Source: Inia geoffrensis (taxonomy: Eukaryota > Chordata > Mammalia > Artiodactyla > Iniidae). From it: 64,000 nt of DNA. Where the stretch lies: positions 21,491,592 through 21,555,591 of the forward strand of contig CM070905.1 in the NCBI GenBank assembly GCA_036417435.1, in the 5' to 3' direction. Below are positions 28,333 through 42,117 of the stretch, piece after piece (the stretch's first letter is position 1; the number at the start of each line of letters is the position of its first letter). A program made the position numbers and the translations under genes. The notes under the pieces are model-generated. The model saw nothing but the letters and a program-made list of their open reading frames with translations. It was not told where the DNA came from and made no database searches.

Positions 28333-29138
28333 AAGAACAGATTGTCAGTATGTTTGCATTTTATATATTTAATCCATTAGTTTTCAAATATAATAGTTTT
28401 TATTTTTACATGCTACAACATGCACTTCTGAAGAAAATTATCTCATATATGACTGATAAAGCAGGAAAATGATGCTTATTATATAACTCAGAAATCATGG
28501 AGGTTCATAAGCAATTTTCTCCAGTATATTAATGTTTAACACTATTTGAGGAAAGCTTTCTCACACTTAAAATGAAGGTTTTAGCAATGTATGAAGACCA
28601 CAGGAGGTGGTCCTCAGCTTGAGGGTCTACAGCTCAAAGAAAGAAGCATAAGCCCCAGGGTTTAAAGCTCCAAAATCACTGTGATGCTCAATATAAATGC
28701 CTATATTTAACTGTACTAGTATTTATTTTTATTAGAATTGTTATTTTTTATTATTAGTATCTGGTTATCAGTTTTTATCATTAATTTTTATTATTAGTAT
28801 CTGATTATAACCTTCCACAGATTTAGAATGGTATGTCCCATTTCTACTTCTCTCATAAGCCCTATTAGCTTTTGTGAGCAATTCTGCAGAACTTAAGGTT
28901 TTTCAGGGACACGTTTGGGATTACAACACAATAGCCTATAATTTTATAGTGCTCTATAAAAGCAGTTTATGATGGTATTCTGTGTAAAAAATGCCCAACC
29001 TTCTGTTATAGCAATAAAACAAAAAGATTTAAAAGAAAAATTTAATATAATAAACTTCCTCTGCCATCTAATTGAGGAACCTATGTCTTGTTTTAAACAC
29101 CTGCCTTTCGTTAATAGGGTACAGTGAAACTTGAGCTA

Positions 29139-29306
<168 letters not shown>

Positions 29307-29699
29307 TTACACCTTAACAGCTTACACTTTTTATTACAGCAAAAAAGACCAAAATGTAGAAGCCTACATTAAAGAAAATTACTAATGTGTCACTAATACA
29401 ATAGCACATTTTCATAAAATATGTGTCAGTTCAGTTTTTATGCTACCTCAAATATAAATAGCAAAGTATTAGTTCACACAACCATGTAAACGAATTGTCT
29501 TAGTGGCAGCTCATACTAAACTTACTAAGTTTCCCCCATTTTTGTACTACTATACAAAAAAGCTAGAGAAGGAAATGGGAGCTCCAGCAACTTTGGTCTA
29601 GGCCCTTGTATCGCCAGGAAAAAAAACAGCTAATCCTTTAAAGTGAATATACCATTTTTAGAGTTTTCTTTTGAGTACAAAATTACATAGAGATAAAAG

Positions 29700-29900
29700 T
29701 ACCAGTAATAGTAATAGTATATTTATTGAATACTACCTTACTTATCTGATTTAATTCTAAAAAACAGCCTTATGAATTGGGTATTATCATCTTCATTTTA
29801 CAGATGTGGAAATGCATATTTAGAGAAATTAATGAATTTAACCCAAATCACACAGCTCTTGAGTGGTGGGGCTGGGACTCATGTTTCACTATGCTTTACT
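29700..29900 (-). repeat. MIR fragment
   Basis: 'cttcattttacagatgtgga' and 'aatcacacagctcttgagtg' match the reverse MIR core. Confidence 0.65.
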
Positions 29901-32900
29901 TACTTCATTAATAAATTCTAAATCTCCTTCTTAAGAGGAGTTGTTACAGTACAGTAACTAGTTGTTACACTAGGTACTACTATGGTCATGGGGACTGAAC
30001 TCCCCACATATATCCATTCTACCCCAAATTATTATCAAGTCCTAATCCTGTGCCCCTCAACAAAGATTAGTTTAAGAATGGTATGAAACCCAATTCTGGC
30101 TAATGAAACATGAGGATCTCTGGCAGGGGGTGGGGGGCCCTTCAAGGAAATGTTTCCTTACTTTTAAATGACTCTACAGAGAAGAAGAATGTACTTTTGT
30201 TCCTCTGGAAATGTTCAGAATCTGTATGCAAATGTACATCCCTGCTATAGCCCATTTGTAGAGGTCTGATAATGAAATCAACTCTATAATGATGACAGGG
30301 CAGAGAGAGATTAAGAAACTGGGTCACTGAATTGACTATGAAATTTACCTTATCTCTGGACTTCTTGATATATGACAAAATAACATTTCCTTACTTTTTA
30401 AACTAGGGTTTTCTTTGACATGAACCCAAACAGATTATAATTTATAGAGTTACCCTTACTATAAATTCTGTCATTTGACTCTGATTTCAATCTGAATAAA
30501 GGATTACCTTTTGCTTCAGTTAGTCACTGAAAGCAAATACTTTTCCAAAGAATTTATAAGTAAAACTGTCTGTTCTCTGTGACTTGTATGCTTGCCAGAG
30601 ACTGCGTAATTTACAAAAACCTCCCTAATCTCCTTCTTTTCTGGGTAATTATGAAACTCAGTGGTAACCACACCCTTCAGCTTTCAAGTCTTTCCAGATG
30701 GCTTTAACTGAAAACCTCTATCCCATAAACTCATCTAGTTTCTTTTTTTCTTTGCCCGTGGGACTTTAAAAAATTCTTGCAAAAAGAAAGTTCTCTCCTC
30801 TTAAATTAGCACTCACAAATTAGCATTTATGTTTTAATTGTTAAAGTAAGGGGAACAAGTGGATTCACAACTGATTTTAGTGCGAGTGTTTCTATCATAT
30901 CACCTACTCCCCCATGGGCTTTTCTGACAATTCTTGCCCCATCCAGCCTACTCTGGCCAATGCTGGTTTCCCATTAGAAGAGCTGGAAATCTTTTCTTTT
31001 TTCAGATAAAAGGTTGTGGGGCTCCTATTAATAGTAATGATAAGATGATAAAATATTAATCATAAATTTAGTATTATATAGAAGTAAAACACAGTAATTA
31101 AATTTTATTCCATTTTGTGAAAGGCACATAAAAGTTAAATTGATCCTTTTTAAAAACCTTAAACAGAGAAGATAAAATTACTCAATATAAACAATGATTT
31201 TAAAATATTAATTCCACAAAATGGCTAACTGAAGAGGAGAGAGAGAAAAAAGTAAAGATGGGAGTATATGGAGATGGGTAGAAAACTAAGGGAGATAAGA
31301 AAACTCAAGACATGAAAAATACAAAGCAAAAATAGAGACAATTGGAAAAGTAATAAATTTCACACTTTTTAATAGTGCCCAATTGCCATATTACTAAAGT
31401 GTCCCATACTAGTTAGTTACACGACTTTTGATAAGTCAAGCAAGTTCTCATCTGCAAAACTGGTGTTTAAGAGTTGGATAGGGCCTGAGGTTCCTTCCAC
31501 ATTGTGGCATATTAGGGTCCCACCACTGTTAGAACCAATATATTTACTCAAACTGTGTGTCTCTGGCTGATCCCACCTATGTTCATCTTAGAAAAGTCTC
31601 CATCTCCTCTTTCCCCTTAAGTCTTCTGTGACTATTCTGAAAAAGAAATCACAATCCACTGGGAGAAATTCTTCTAAGAGCTCCTAAGGCAGTAATCACA
31701 GGAAATAATCTGATGGATGACCCCATTCTTGATCTTTAAAGTCATTCTGAACACAGCAGATAAAATTAAATTCTCTAATTGTTTCTTCAACTAATCCTTC
31801 TATCCCCACTCTTAACTAACCTGAAAAACTTACAAATACTCTACCCATCAAGAGCTTCACAGTTTCTCTTCTATCAAACACAACTGTCCTATGAAAATAT
31901 TGTCAGGAATTTTCAAGTAAAAAAAGCAAACTCTCAAACATTATACCATTTTTGTAAAATCATTTTGTAAACACACACACACAGATGAAAAGACAAAACA
32001 CCGACATACATCAAAAAGTTAAAAGTGATTTTCTTTGGTTGGCAGGATTAGGATGATCGTGATTTTTGGTTTTGGTTTTTGCCTTTGTACTTTTTTGTTT
32101 TCCCAATTTTTTTGCATTGAACTCTATTATTACCGGAAGAAAGGTCACAAAACAACTAGATATGCGGAATTCTTTTCTAAACTTTGGAAAAACTTCGTAA
32201 CATATTGTTATTACCAATATAAGCCATTTTCACATACTTTGTTACCCCTGAAATGTCTCTTCTTCACAGGTCACTAGACACATTCATGTTTCTACAAGCA
32301 GTGCTTTCTACACTGACATTAGCTTGTTTTAACAAGGACAAAGAGAGCTAAATATGCACAAAGGATTTTATGATCAAGCATGCAGAGGAAATTACTTCCG
32401 AAATTTAAACATTAAGTAATTCAAATTTAAAATATTAGAAATTATGATGATTTTACACTAGATACAATTAATCCTCTCTTGAATAATGATAGTTAATAGC
32501 ATAATATCAGAGATGCTCAGTATATAATAAATTCTTAGAATGGAAAAAAGAGCAGGGGGTGGAGGGACTTTCCTAGCCACATGGTTGACATTTCCTTTGA
32601 GTCATCTTAATCTTACTAAGTTCCTTACATTACAACAAACTGTACGTAAAACTCCTACCTCCAATAAAGCATATTCCTAGTACATGATGGCACCCTGACA
32701 CGTCACACCAATCTTGTACAGTAGTCAAGCAAACATTAAAAAAAAATTGCTGGGCAAACTTTTTGCCTCCTTCTGTCTCAAGTAAATTCCTTTTCTCTTC
32801 ACTAGGCTAAAGTTCACACAATTCTCTTTGATATCTCTTACTTTTCCTTGGAGACTATTAGAAAACCTGAAGAAAATTATTTCAATATAGCATTATCAAA

Positions 32901-32939
32901 TCTGGAAGTAACTCTCTAAAAAGATCTTACCAAAGAAGA

Positions 32940-33150
32940 AAGAGTTGACTTTTATTGCATACTTACTGTGTGCAAGACATCACAAAGGTTAATTCATTTA
33001 CTCCTTAAAATAAATCTACACAATGGTCATTATTAATTATTGCAAAGATTAGAAAATCAAGGTTCAGAGAAATTAATATCATGCCCAAAGGCTCTAAACA
33101 AAAAGGTATAAAGCCCAATTCCAAAGTCTAAAATCTTTTCAACTCTTCAT
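32940..33150 (-). repeat. MIR fragment
   Basis: 'gcatacttactgtgtgcaag', 'ttaattcatttactccttaa' and 'aaggttcagagaaattaata' match reverse MIR in order. Confidence 0.6.
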
Positions 33151-33219
33151 AGAATGCACGTAAATAAATATAAACAAATAATAGTTTTTAAATTACAATC
33201 TAAGATTACACACTATAAT

Positions 33220-33282
33220 AATAGACAGCAAAATTTACCTATTCAATAGCACTTCAATAGACAGCAAAATTTACCTATTCAA
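33220..33282. repeat. 27-bp direct repeat, 36-bp period
   Basis: 33220-33246 and 33256-33282 are identical (AATAGACAGCAAAATTTACC onward), with nine bases between. Confidence 0.95.
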
Positions 33283-35139
33283 AAGGAAGACTGGGAAACA
33301 TAACTCACCATACCAGATCATTCTACTGCAATATTAAACTGATTATAATAAAAGAGGGATAAAACTAAAACAGTTGAAATATATTATAGTTAATTATAAT
33401 TTAAAGGAAAAAATGTAATCTCCCTCTTAAATAAAGACCTACTGGTAACTGTGGCTAAAGTTTACTTTTTATGTTTCGTTTCTTCTCTGGAACACTGGTT
33501 TGTCACTACTCCAGATCACTTTCTTACCTTAAGTATTCATTCATCTGGAAGTTGTTCCAGACAACAAATGGCTAGTTTGAGAAGCTAGCTGTTCTACCAA
33601 AAACCAAAATAAAAACAAAAACAAAACAAAACACCTCTTTTGGAGAAATCCTGGCTTACCATAAGACACGAAAGCTAGAAACATAAATTCCAGCCCTCTC
33701 ACACCTCTCTACACACTATTCAACTCTATTTAATTAACTTCTCGATACTTTCATTTTATAATATTAAACCATCTAATCACTCAAAATAAAAAATGACTTA
33801 AAAAAGTATGTTGTACTTTGCAGAGAAACATGATAAATTAAAGATTACCCTCATTTAATCTATTACAATACATATTGTATTGCCTCTTGCCAGGGAAACT
33901 GGGTTGTCAATAAATAGTCCAGATCAGATCTGGAGCAAGTTATATTTAGTAGCTATTTTCAATGAAATAACATGCTTAAGAATCTTCTTTCACGCTCTCA
34001 AACAGAAAAGTAGTAATATAATGTTTTCTTTGTGAACAGTCATTTCAAGTGCTAAAGAAACTTTATTTTTTAATAGAACAAATTAAAATTTTCAAAATCA
34101 AACAGTCATAAGCTTGAAATCCTTGAGATGATCAATAAAAATGCTACAAACATTAAAGCAGGGTAAAGATTTTTTCAAAATACATTGCTTTCAGTTCCTT
34201 GTTTTAATGTTAAAGAACTCCCTTTCAAGACCTAAAAACAAATGAAAAGCTGACACCTCTGCAGCCAAAATAATCTCCCCATGTTCTTTATATTTCTAAT
34301 TCTTGAAAGGTCGCCTTTTGTTTGGTATGCTTACTTGCATATATTCTATATGATTCAGCAAAAAATCTGAGCTTTCTATTGAAACAATGACATTCTCATT
34401 TACAAAAATATGAAAACACCTCTTACACTGTTTTAAAAGTCTCAAAAGCAAAAAAATCAGGCACTTAAATGTTTATGAACTATTTTAAAAAATTACTTCT
34501 GTATTTTAAGAATTCAGACAGTTGCTAATATTTCTATATGTCTACTTTTGACAAAAATCTAAAGCAGAAAATCAGAAGGGTCTGCCAAAAGTAAAACTAT
34601 CCAAAAGAACTGAAAATATGACTTAGGAGAAATCACACTAAGACCCAATTGCTAAGAATTTTCAAACTACTGAAAGGCTCCCGGTCCAATACCATCTCAT
34701 TTTCCCCCTATGATTATGACTATAATAACTAAACACGTTTCATACAGTCCTAATTAGGCACAAGCTGTTCTTGTCTCTAATGGTGAAAGTACATGATTTT
34801 TTTTAAAGAAAAAAAATATATTCAAGCCTCATCCAAGATTAAGAAAGAAAACAGCACAGAATACAGTACTGCTGCCTACATTGAATCTTTTATCAAACTG
34901 ATTTTTCACCAACACAGTTTTTTTTTAAAGAAAAAACTAAAAATTCACTTACAGGTACAGCATAAAAAAGTTTTTATAGTTCAAGAATAATAATGGCTGG
35001 GTAAAAGAGATTTTTTTTTAAATTATGCATTTCAGCAGTTTAATTAAATTCTGAAAAGAGAAATACATGAATTATAACAATTTACATTACAACAATAAAT
35101 ACTGGGGAAACTGAACCAGTAAATATTTACTTGGATGGT

Positions 35140-35330
35140 AAAGCATGGTGGTAAGATGAATAGATTCAAATTTTAGCACTGCCACTTACCAGCTATGCTG
35201 TCTTAGGCAAATTACTTAATCACTGACATTTATTAAATTGAAATAACAATAATACTTACCTAGAAAGCAGGTACAAGAATTAAATTAATTCATATATAGT
35301 GTTTATTAGAGTAGATGGCATATTGGCCTT
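35140..35330 (+). repeat. MIR SINE fragment
   Basis: 'agcactgccacttaccagct', then 'gtcttaggcaaattacttaa', match the MIR head and core in plus orientation. Confidence 0.7.
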
Positions 35331-35594
35331 TGAATACATGAATAGTTATAATAATGAAGTAATATTTGGAACTATACTTGGCCAAAAACTAATAATTTTT
35401 TATGCACAAAATGAGAAATATGGTACAAAGGCAAACAGGAATTAAGAGGAGGAGGAGCAACTGAGGTGCAAGAATAATTTTTAAAAACTAGCTTGAAAGA
35501 GCTAGCCTTGAAGAATGAGTTGTAAGTGAATGGTGATAAAAAGGAAAAGTAATCAGGGAAGGGAATACAACATAAACAAAAGCACAAAGGCATG

Positions 35595-35717
35595 ACCTAA
35601 ATGGGAAGGAAATCCAAAAAAGAGGATATATGTATATGTATAGCTGATGCACTATGCTGTACAGCAGAAACTAAAACAACATTGTAAAGCAACTATACTC
35701 CAATTAGAAAAACAAAA
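35595..35717 (+). mobile_element. Severely 5'-truncated L1 (3' end only)
   Basis: About 120 bp of L1 3' UTR ('ctgtacagcagaaactaaaa', 'aacattgtaaagcaactata') with an A-rich tail. A perfect 17-bp TSD AAAGCACAAAGGCATGA lies at 35578-35594 and 35718-35734. Confidence 0.93.
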
Positions 35718-36429
35718 AAAAGCACAAAGGCATGAATGAACAGGAATTAGGGAAAGAAGCCATCTTTCAGGAAACAGTCTGATGAAAAAAAAAAAAAGAG
35801 AGATTTTGCATTAGGAGTACTGCTGGGAAGAAAATGTCCCAAGAGAAAAGCAATACCATAAGGAAAAATCTTGCTGTTCTAGAACACAGTCTTAAGAACC
35901 TATTTAAAACAGGAAAAACTCATTTCATTCAAAGAGTAATAAAACTCAAAAACAACCAACTCAGAATTTATATAAAGATATAAAAAGGAAAAGAAAAAAC
36001 ATTTTAAGTGGCAAAAGAATCTGATTCAACAGAAAAATGTAGTCATGTAATTGATGAAAATGGCCAAATACTTTTCCATGAATATAAAAGTTAAGTAAGA
36101 AACTCTCTTCATAAAACATGAGCACAAATCAGAGATACAGTTAGAAAACAGAGATATAAATAGTTGGAAGAGATATGGTATGACAACAAAGATAAATAAA
36201 ACATGAATGTCAGAGTTGAAGGAAAAGAGGAAGAAAAACAAAATGAATACATAGCAGAAATGAAGACCAAAATAAGAAGGAAAGAAAACACTACTAACAA
36301 TATAGTAATGGAAAAGAGAAAAAGAATTTAGAGAAGGTTGAAAAATTAAACACAAATGTGCAATTAAAATGAGAAAATAAAAGATATACATCTAACTGAA
36401 AGAAAACAAAAATACTTAATTAACAGTGT

Positions 36430-39406
36430 CACCACACTGGAGTTGCCCTGTTTATAGAACTATAAAATAATCTAAAACAAAGATATGTTTAATATATTTA
36501 AATATTTAAACAGCCATAGGCAAAAAGAGAGACTGCATTCAAAAGAGCAATAGTTGAAACTGGCAACAATGGAAACTGGTTAACAGTGAAATGACATTCA
36601 AAATGTATTTGGAGAAGATAATTGTCAATCTAGAATTCTATACCCAGTGAAAATATCCTTCAAGAAAAGAGACAAATTTTCAAGCAAACAAAAACTGAGA
36701 GAATTAATCTGCATTAGAAGAAATTCTACAGGATGTGCTTAAGGCAGAAGGAATATGATCTTAGGTATAAAATCAAAGATTCAAATAGTAGTAAAGAGCA
36801 AAAAAATTAGTAAATATTTGGGTAAAATTAATGGACACTGTATAAAACAAGAACAGTAATATCTTCTAGGGTCTTTGAATATGGTATCAAAATAAAGAAC
36901 AACAATAGCACATGAGTTGGAAGGTAAGCAGATGGGAGTTCAAAGTCCACTAAGTCCTTGTACTGATAAATTTTGTTAAGTATGTATATTTGTGGTTATT
37001 TATGGACTCACCATAAATAAAATACAGGGTGTGTTACTTCCAAATAAAAAAAATGAAAAGATTAAAGAGTTTAAAAAGGTAAGAGACAACAACCAAAAAC
37101 AAGAAATAAAGGACATGACAAAATATATTAAGTAAAATGGTAGGTTTGAACCCATATATTTACGAGTAATTCAATCATGTAAATGAAATAAATGTTCAAA
37201 TCAAAAGGCGGCAGAGTTTTTAAAAAACAACTAAATTTACAAGAGATACTTCTTTGAAAAAAGGATACAGAAAGCTTGAAATTAAAAGATGGAAAAAGAT
37301 ATGTAAATACTTACCAAATGAAAGCAGATATATTAATGTAAGACAATTTATAACTTAAGGCAACAACATTAATAGAGATAAAAACACACTTAAAGATAAA
37401 AGATTTCATTCAAAATGAAAGAATTTAAAATTTGTATGCAGCTAGAAACATAGCTTCAAAATATACGAAGCAAAAACTGACAGAATTATAAGAAGAGACA
37501 ATTCCATAATCACAGTAGGAAGTGTTAACACATTTTTCTTAGTAATTGAGAGAATCAGACAGAAAACATTATTGGTAAAGCAGATTTATGCAACATGATT
37601 AGCAATGGGACCAACTGGACATATACAGAACATTGCAGTAACAACTAAAGAACTGGATTTCTGTCCAAGTGTACCTAATATGTTCATAAAAATTGAACAA
37701 AGTGGGCCATATGGTAAGTCTTATCAAATTTCAAAGAATTGGAATAGTACAAAATATGTACTCTGACCACTATGCATTTATGCCAGAAATCAGTAATGAG
37801 GAAAAGAACCAGAAAATCTTTATGTATTTGGAAATTAAAAACTATATTTCTATATAACTATGACTCACAAAAGAGCAATATCATTTCCTAATGAAATTAC
37901 TGAACTGGACAAAAATGAAAACACTTCATGGCACAACTGAAAAATAAGAAGAAGGAAATTTATATCCTTAAATGCATATATGAGGAAATAACAAAGTCTG
38001 AAAATTAATAAGCTAAGCATCAATCTCAATAAATTATAAAACGCATATTCATCTCAAAGAAGGAAAGAAGGCAACATTAAATAAAGAGCATAAGCCAAGG
38101 ACATAAAAGTTAACATAAAGAATCAACAAACCAGAAGTTGGTTCCCGCAAAAGATCACTGAACTTGCTAAGCTTATGGTGAAGGCAATAGATTGGGGGGA
38201 CTTCCCTGGTGGAGCAGTGGTTAAGAATCCGCCTGCCAATGCAGGGTACACGGGTTCGATCCCTGGTCCTGGAAGATCCCACATGCCACGGAGCAACTAA
38301 GCGCATGTGCCACAACTACTGAGCCTGCGCTCTAGAGCCCGTGAGCCACAACTACTGAAGCCCGCATGCCTAGAGCCTGTGCTCTGCAACAAGAGAAGCC
38401 ACCGCAATGAGAAGCCCGTGCACTGCAACAAAGAGTAGCCCCGCTCACCGCAATGAACACCCAACACAGCCAAGAATAAATAAATAAAATAAATTTATTT
38501 AAAAAAAGAAAGAAAGTAATGGATTGGGGAGGGAGAAAGAATTCATAAATAACCAATATAAGGAATGAAAAAAAGAGACATCTCAAGAAATTCTACAAAC
38601 ATTAAACAGATAATAAGGGGATATTAGGTACAGTTTCACATCCATAAGCTTGAAATTTTAGATGAAACTGAAACAAACTACTAGAAAAGTGTAATTTGTT
38701 AAAGCTCAATCAACCAACCAAACAACTCTGAATAGTCCTACGAAGTTTCAAGAAACTGAACTGGTAAGCTAAAAATATTCCTGCAAGCAAATCTCAAGCA
38801 CAGACAGCTCAATGGTAAATTCAACCAAGTATTTAAGAAAGAAATAATTCACATCTTACATTTATTCAGAAAATAGGAAGAAAAGGTTAACTCCTCAACA
38901 CATTATGTGAAATTAGCCTAATGATACTGAACCTGAACAGGAAGATATGAGAAAGAAAAGCTACAAGGTCAACCTTACTAACAAAAATAGTTGGAAGAAT
39001 TCTAACAAAACATTAGTCAATCTAAGCCCAAAATAAATTTAAAAAATACATAACAAAGTTAAGTATATATGAGGTTTAACATTAGAATATCAATTACTAT
39101 GATTTCATATATTAATAGGGTAGGAAAATCCTATCACAAAAGGTAGAGAAAAAGTGGCAATATCCAATTATGACACAAACTCTTAGGAATCTTGGAATCT
39201 GATACAGAATCTCCAAGAACCCCAGATCAAAAATATATTTAACAATGAAATGTAAAAAGCATTTCTTCTGGGATCATGAACTACACAGGGTTATCCACTA
39301 TAATTATGCCACGGCAATCTTTTTCTAAAGATCCTGACAGAGATTAAACACAAGGGGGAAAAAGTTATCAGGGTTGGAAAGAAAAATGTGTCATTATGCC
39401 TAAGTA
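36430..39406 (+). mobile_element. Old L1 fragment(s), plus strand
   Basis: 'aattctatacccagtgaaaa' and 'aaacaaaaactgagagaatt' (36.63-36.70 kb), then 'aatatgttcataaaaattga' and 'ctctgaccactatgcattta' (37.7 kb), then ORF2 text such as 'aagatatgagaaagaaaag' at 38.9 kb are L1 in plus orientation. It is heavily mutated, with no intact ORF2. A SINE splits it at 38198-38517. Confidence 0.75.
38198..38517 (+). mobile_element. CHR-2-type SINE inside L1
   Basis: Plus orientation with a (TAAA)n-rich tail. TSD AATAGATTGGGG / AATGGATTGGGG (one mismatch) at 38186-38197 and 38518-38529. Confidence 0.94.
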
Positions 39407-40422
39407 CAGCTGACCCTTGAACAAGACAGGTCAGAACCGCACATGTCCACCTATATGTGGATGTTTTTTCCAATAAATATATTAGAAAATTTTTTGGAGA
39501 TTTTCAAGTTTGAAAAAACTCGCAGATGAACCACACAGCCTAGAAATGTCAAGAAAATTAAGAAAAGGTGAGGTAAGTCATGAATGCATAAAATATGTAG
39601 GTACTACTCTATCCATATTTATACAGGCATAAGGTGAGTGCTATTTAATATAAAATTAATAATGTGTTGGTTTTCCTACTGTTTTATAACTTTGTTTTCA
39701 AAGAATTACATTACTGTACAGTATGCCCCCCTACCACCCTCTCAACTGCAGAAACTATCAGCCTATCATCAGAGTTAAATAGTTTTTAGAAAATATAACA
39801 ATGTTTCCAATACTGTATTATAAATACGACTAATACTGTATGCCATAAAAATTTTACAACAATTCATTCATTAGCATAAAGACTAAGCTATTGTGAAGCA
39901 ATTGTATCAATTACACTAGACTACCGTAAAGCAATCATATTGCTGCTGCTTCATTACCAATGCATGAATTGTTAGACCTGTAAACAAATATGAATTTCTT
40001 TTTCCACATTAACTTTCATCTTTGATGTCTAGTGTTAGTAATACATACAATACGTACAGTGTTTTGTATCATTAAGACAATATTGACACAGGTACTGACA
40101 ATTTATCTTGTAAACAGATAATGTAAACTTAACGATATTAATGAACATAGTACACACTGTAAATGTTTTCTCTTCCTTATGATTTTCTTAATAACACTTT
40201 CTTTAGTTTATTTTATTGTCGGAATACAGTATATATATGTAACATATAAAATACGTGTTAATTGACTGTTCATGTTATCGGTAAGGCTTCCAGTCAACAG
40301 TAGGCTACTAGTAGTTAAGTTCTGGGGGAATCAGTTACACGTGGATTTTCAACTGTGCAAGCTGTAGGACAGGGGAGGGAGAGCTGGCGCCCCTAACCCC
40401 CACGCTGTTTAAGGGTCAATTG
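39407..40422 (-). mobile_element. Tigger-type (pogo/mariner) DNA transposon, non-autonomous
   Basis: Terminal inverted repeats: the low end begins CAGCTGACCCTTGAACAA, and the high end, reverse-complemented, reads CAATTGACCCTTAAACAGCG. The element is flanked by TA at 39405-39406 and 40423-40424, the mariner-type target duplication. Internal text near 40160-40330 matches the reverse of the Tigger2 family as I remember it. No transposase frame is visible. Confidence 0.85.
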
Positions 40423-40429
40423 TATTTTA

Positions 40430-41033
40430 AACTGAATAAAAATGAAAACAACATAGCAAAATTTGTGAGATACAACTAAAGCAGTGCTTAAGGGAAATTC
40501 TTAACACCAAATGCTTACATTAGAAAAGAAGAATCTCTAATGGCTTCAGCTTTCATATTAAGAAACTAGGAAAAGAAGAGCAAATTAAAACCAAAGTATG
40601 TGGAAAAAAGGAAATAATAAAGATACAGAAATCAATGAAATAGAGAGAAAAGATAAAACAAAGAAACCAAGAGCTGTTTTCTTAAAATAAAACTGATAGA
40701 TCTCTAGCCAGACTACCAAGAAATGAAAGACAAAAATTACCAATATCAAGAACATCATATGACATAAAGGACAATAATGGAATATAAACAACTTTATGCC
40801 AGTAAATTCATCAATTTAGATGAAATGGGCATATTCCTCAAAAGACACAAACTACCAATATTCCCTCAATAAGAAACAGAATATAAATAGTCCGATATCT
40901 ATTAACAATACTAAATTTGTAGTTAAAAACCTTGCCACAAAAGTAACTCCAACAAGATTTGAGATCTCAAAAAAATTCTAAGGAGAGGGAAATAGGCCTA
41001 CCATATAATTAACAACTAGGGCATAAACCAAGG
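40430..41033 (+). mobile_element. Old L1 ORF2 fragment
   Basis: 'ctaaagcagtgcttaaggga', 'aggaaataataaagatacag', 'agatctctagccagactacc' and 'acaactttatgccagtaaat' follow the L1 ORF2 order in plus orientation. This part lies upstream, in ORF2 order, of the L1 text just before the Tigger, so it is probably a separate insertion. Confidence 0.8.
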
Positions 41034-41034
41034 T

Positions 41035-41140
41035 ATGGGAAGGGAGAGATACAGGGTGGAGTGGGGGTGGGCAGGAGTGTGGGGTGGAGTAGAGAAAAAA
41101 GAAAGGAGGAGGGGAACAGGGAAGAAGGGAGGGAGAGAGA
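41035..41140 (+). repeat. G-rich polypurine tract
   Basis: About 105 bases of almost only G and A on the plus strand, with runs GGG, GGGGG, GGG, GGGG between 41052 and 41085, so the gene's transcribed RNA has a long C/U tract here. Confidence 0.9.
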
Positions 41141-42078
41141 TAAAGACCTCAAGTTTAATCTTTAGGACTACTTTATTAAACTTTAAACTTTATCTCCCCC
41201 TTGTCTCACAAAAGCAAACTTTTATTTCATTAACAAATATGATAAACACTGCAAAGGGAGGTTTCTGTTCCTGGTGATTACTTTTGCCTATCATCACTGG
41301 ATTCTTTTTTCCCTGGCATTGTCAAAGAGGAAGTAGCAATGATTGGTTCAGGCATCACCTCTAATGAAATTAAACGTAAATGTAGGGATGTTTCTAGGCA
41401 AACAGGAAGCCTATTAGAGAAATAAATACAGCCCAACACTTTCTTAAAATATAGACCATACTTGAAGAAGAGCATACTAATATACCAAATACACTAAAAG
41501 TAGTTTTTGTTTCCTCCACTATAAGAAATTTGAAAGATGCTTCTGATTCCCTAGACTTTCTTATTTACCAGGCAGGAACTTCTTACCCTTGTCTTCTATG
41601 TTTTTAACAGAGCAGAAGCCAAAAAACTTTGCAGTGTTTACTTACTTATTTGTCCAACAAATTATCATCAGTGCAGTCAGCAGCAAACTGAACAACCCTG
41701 GAAGGAATGTTTATTAACTAAACACTGTTCCAAGCCAGTGAGGAGTATAAAAAGTATGACTTGGCTGTTAAGTCTCAAGAATAGTTACTATCAATTTTCC
41801 TAAACTTGGTTTCTTCCTAGAGTCAGAAGGATAAGTTAAGTCTCTGCAGTAGCAGAGTTGCACATGATGTTAACAGCTTCTTGTAAATGAGTATATTGCT
41901 AAAGAGACAATTTTAAAACCTGTTTTTAGCTAACTAATTACACAAAGTTGCTGGTGGTTCTGTTGCTTACAAAATATTAAATGCCTTAAAGGTTTAAAAC
42001 AAAACAAAAAAATCATAAAATTACTTGTGCCTTCTTCATCCTATAGTTAAAAAATACAGAATTCATTCTCAGAAATGG

Positions 42079-42080
<2 letters not shown>

Positions 42081-42112
<32 letters not shown>
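42081..42112. repeat. (AC)n microsatellite, about 16 units
   Basis: A pure dinucleotide run visible directly, followed by ATATA. Confidence 0.96.

Positions 42113-42117
<5 letters not shown>

Noticed and set aside
36026..36391. 121-codon hydrophobic minus-strand frame
   Set aside because: It reads through A-rich plus-strand sequence, so Phe, Leu and Ile are forced by composition. No recognisable family or splice context.
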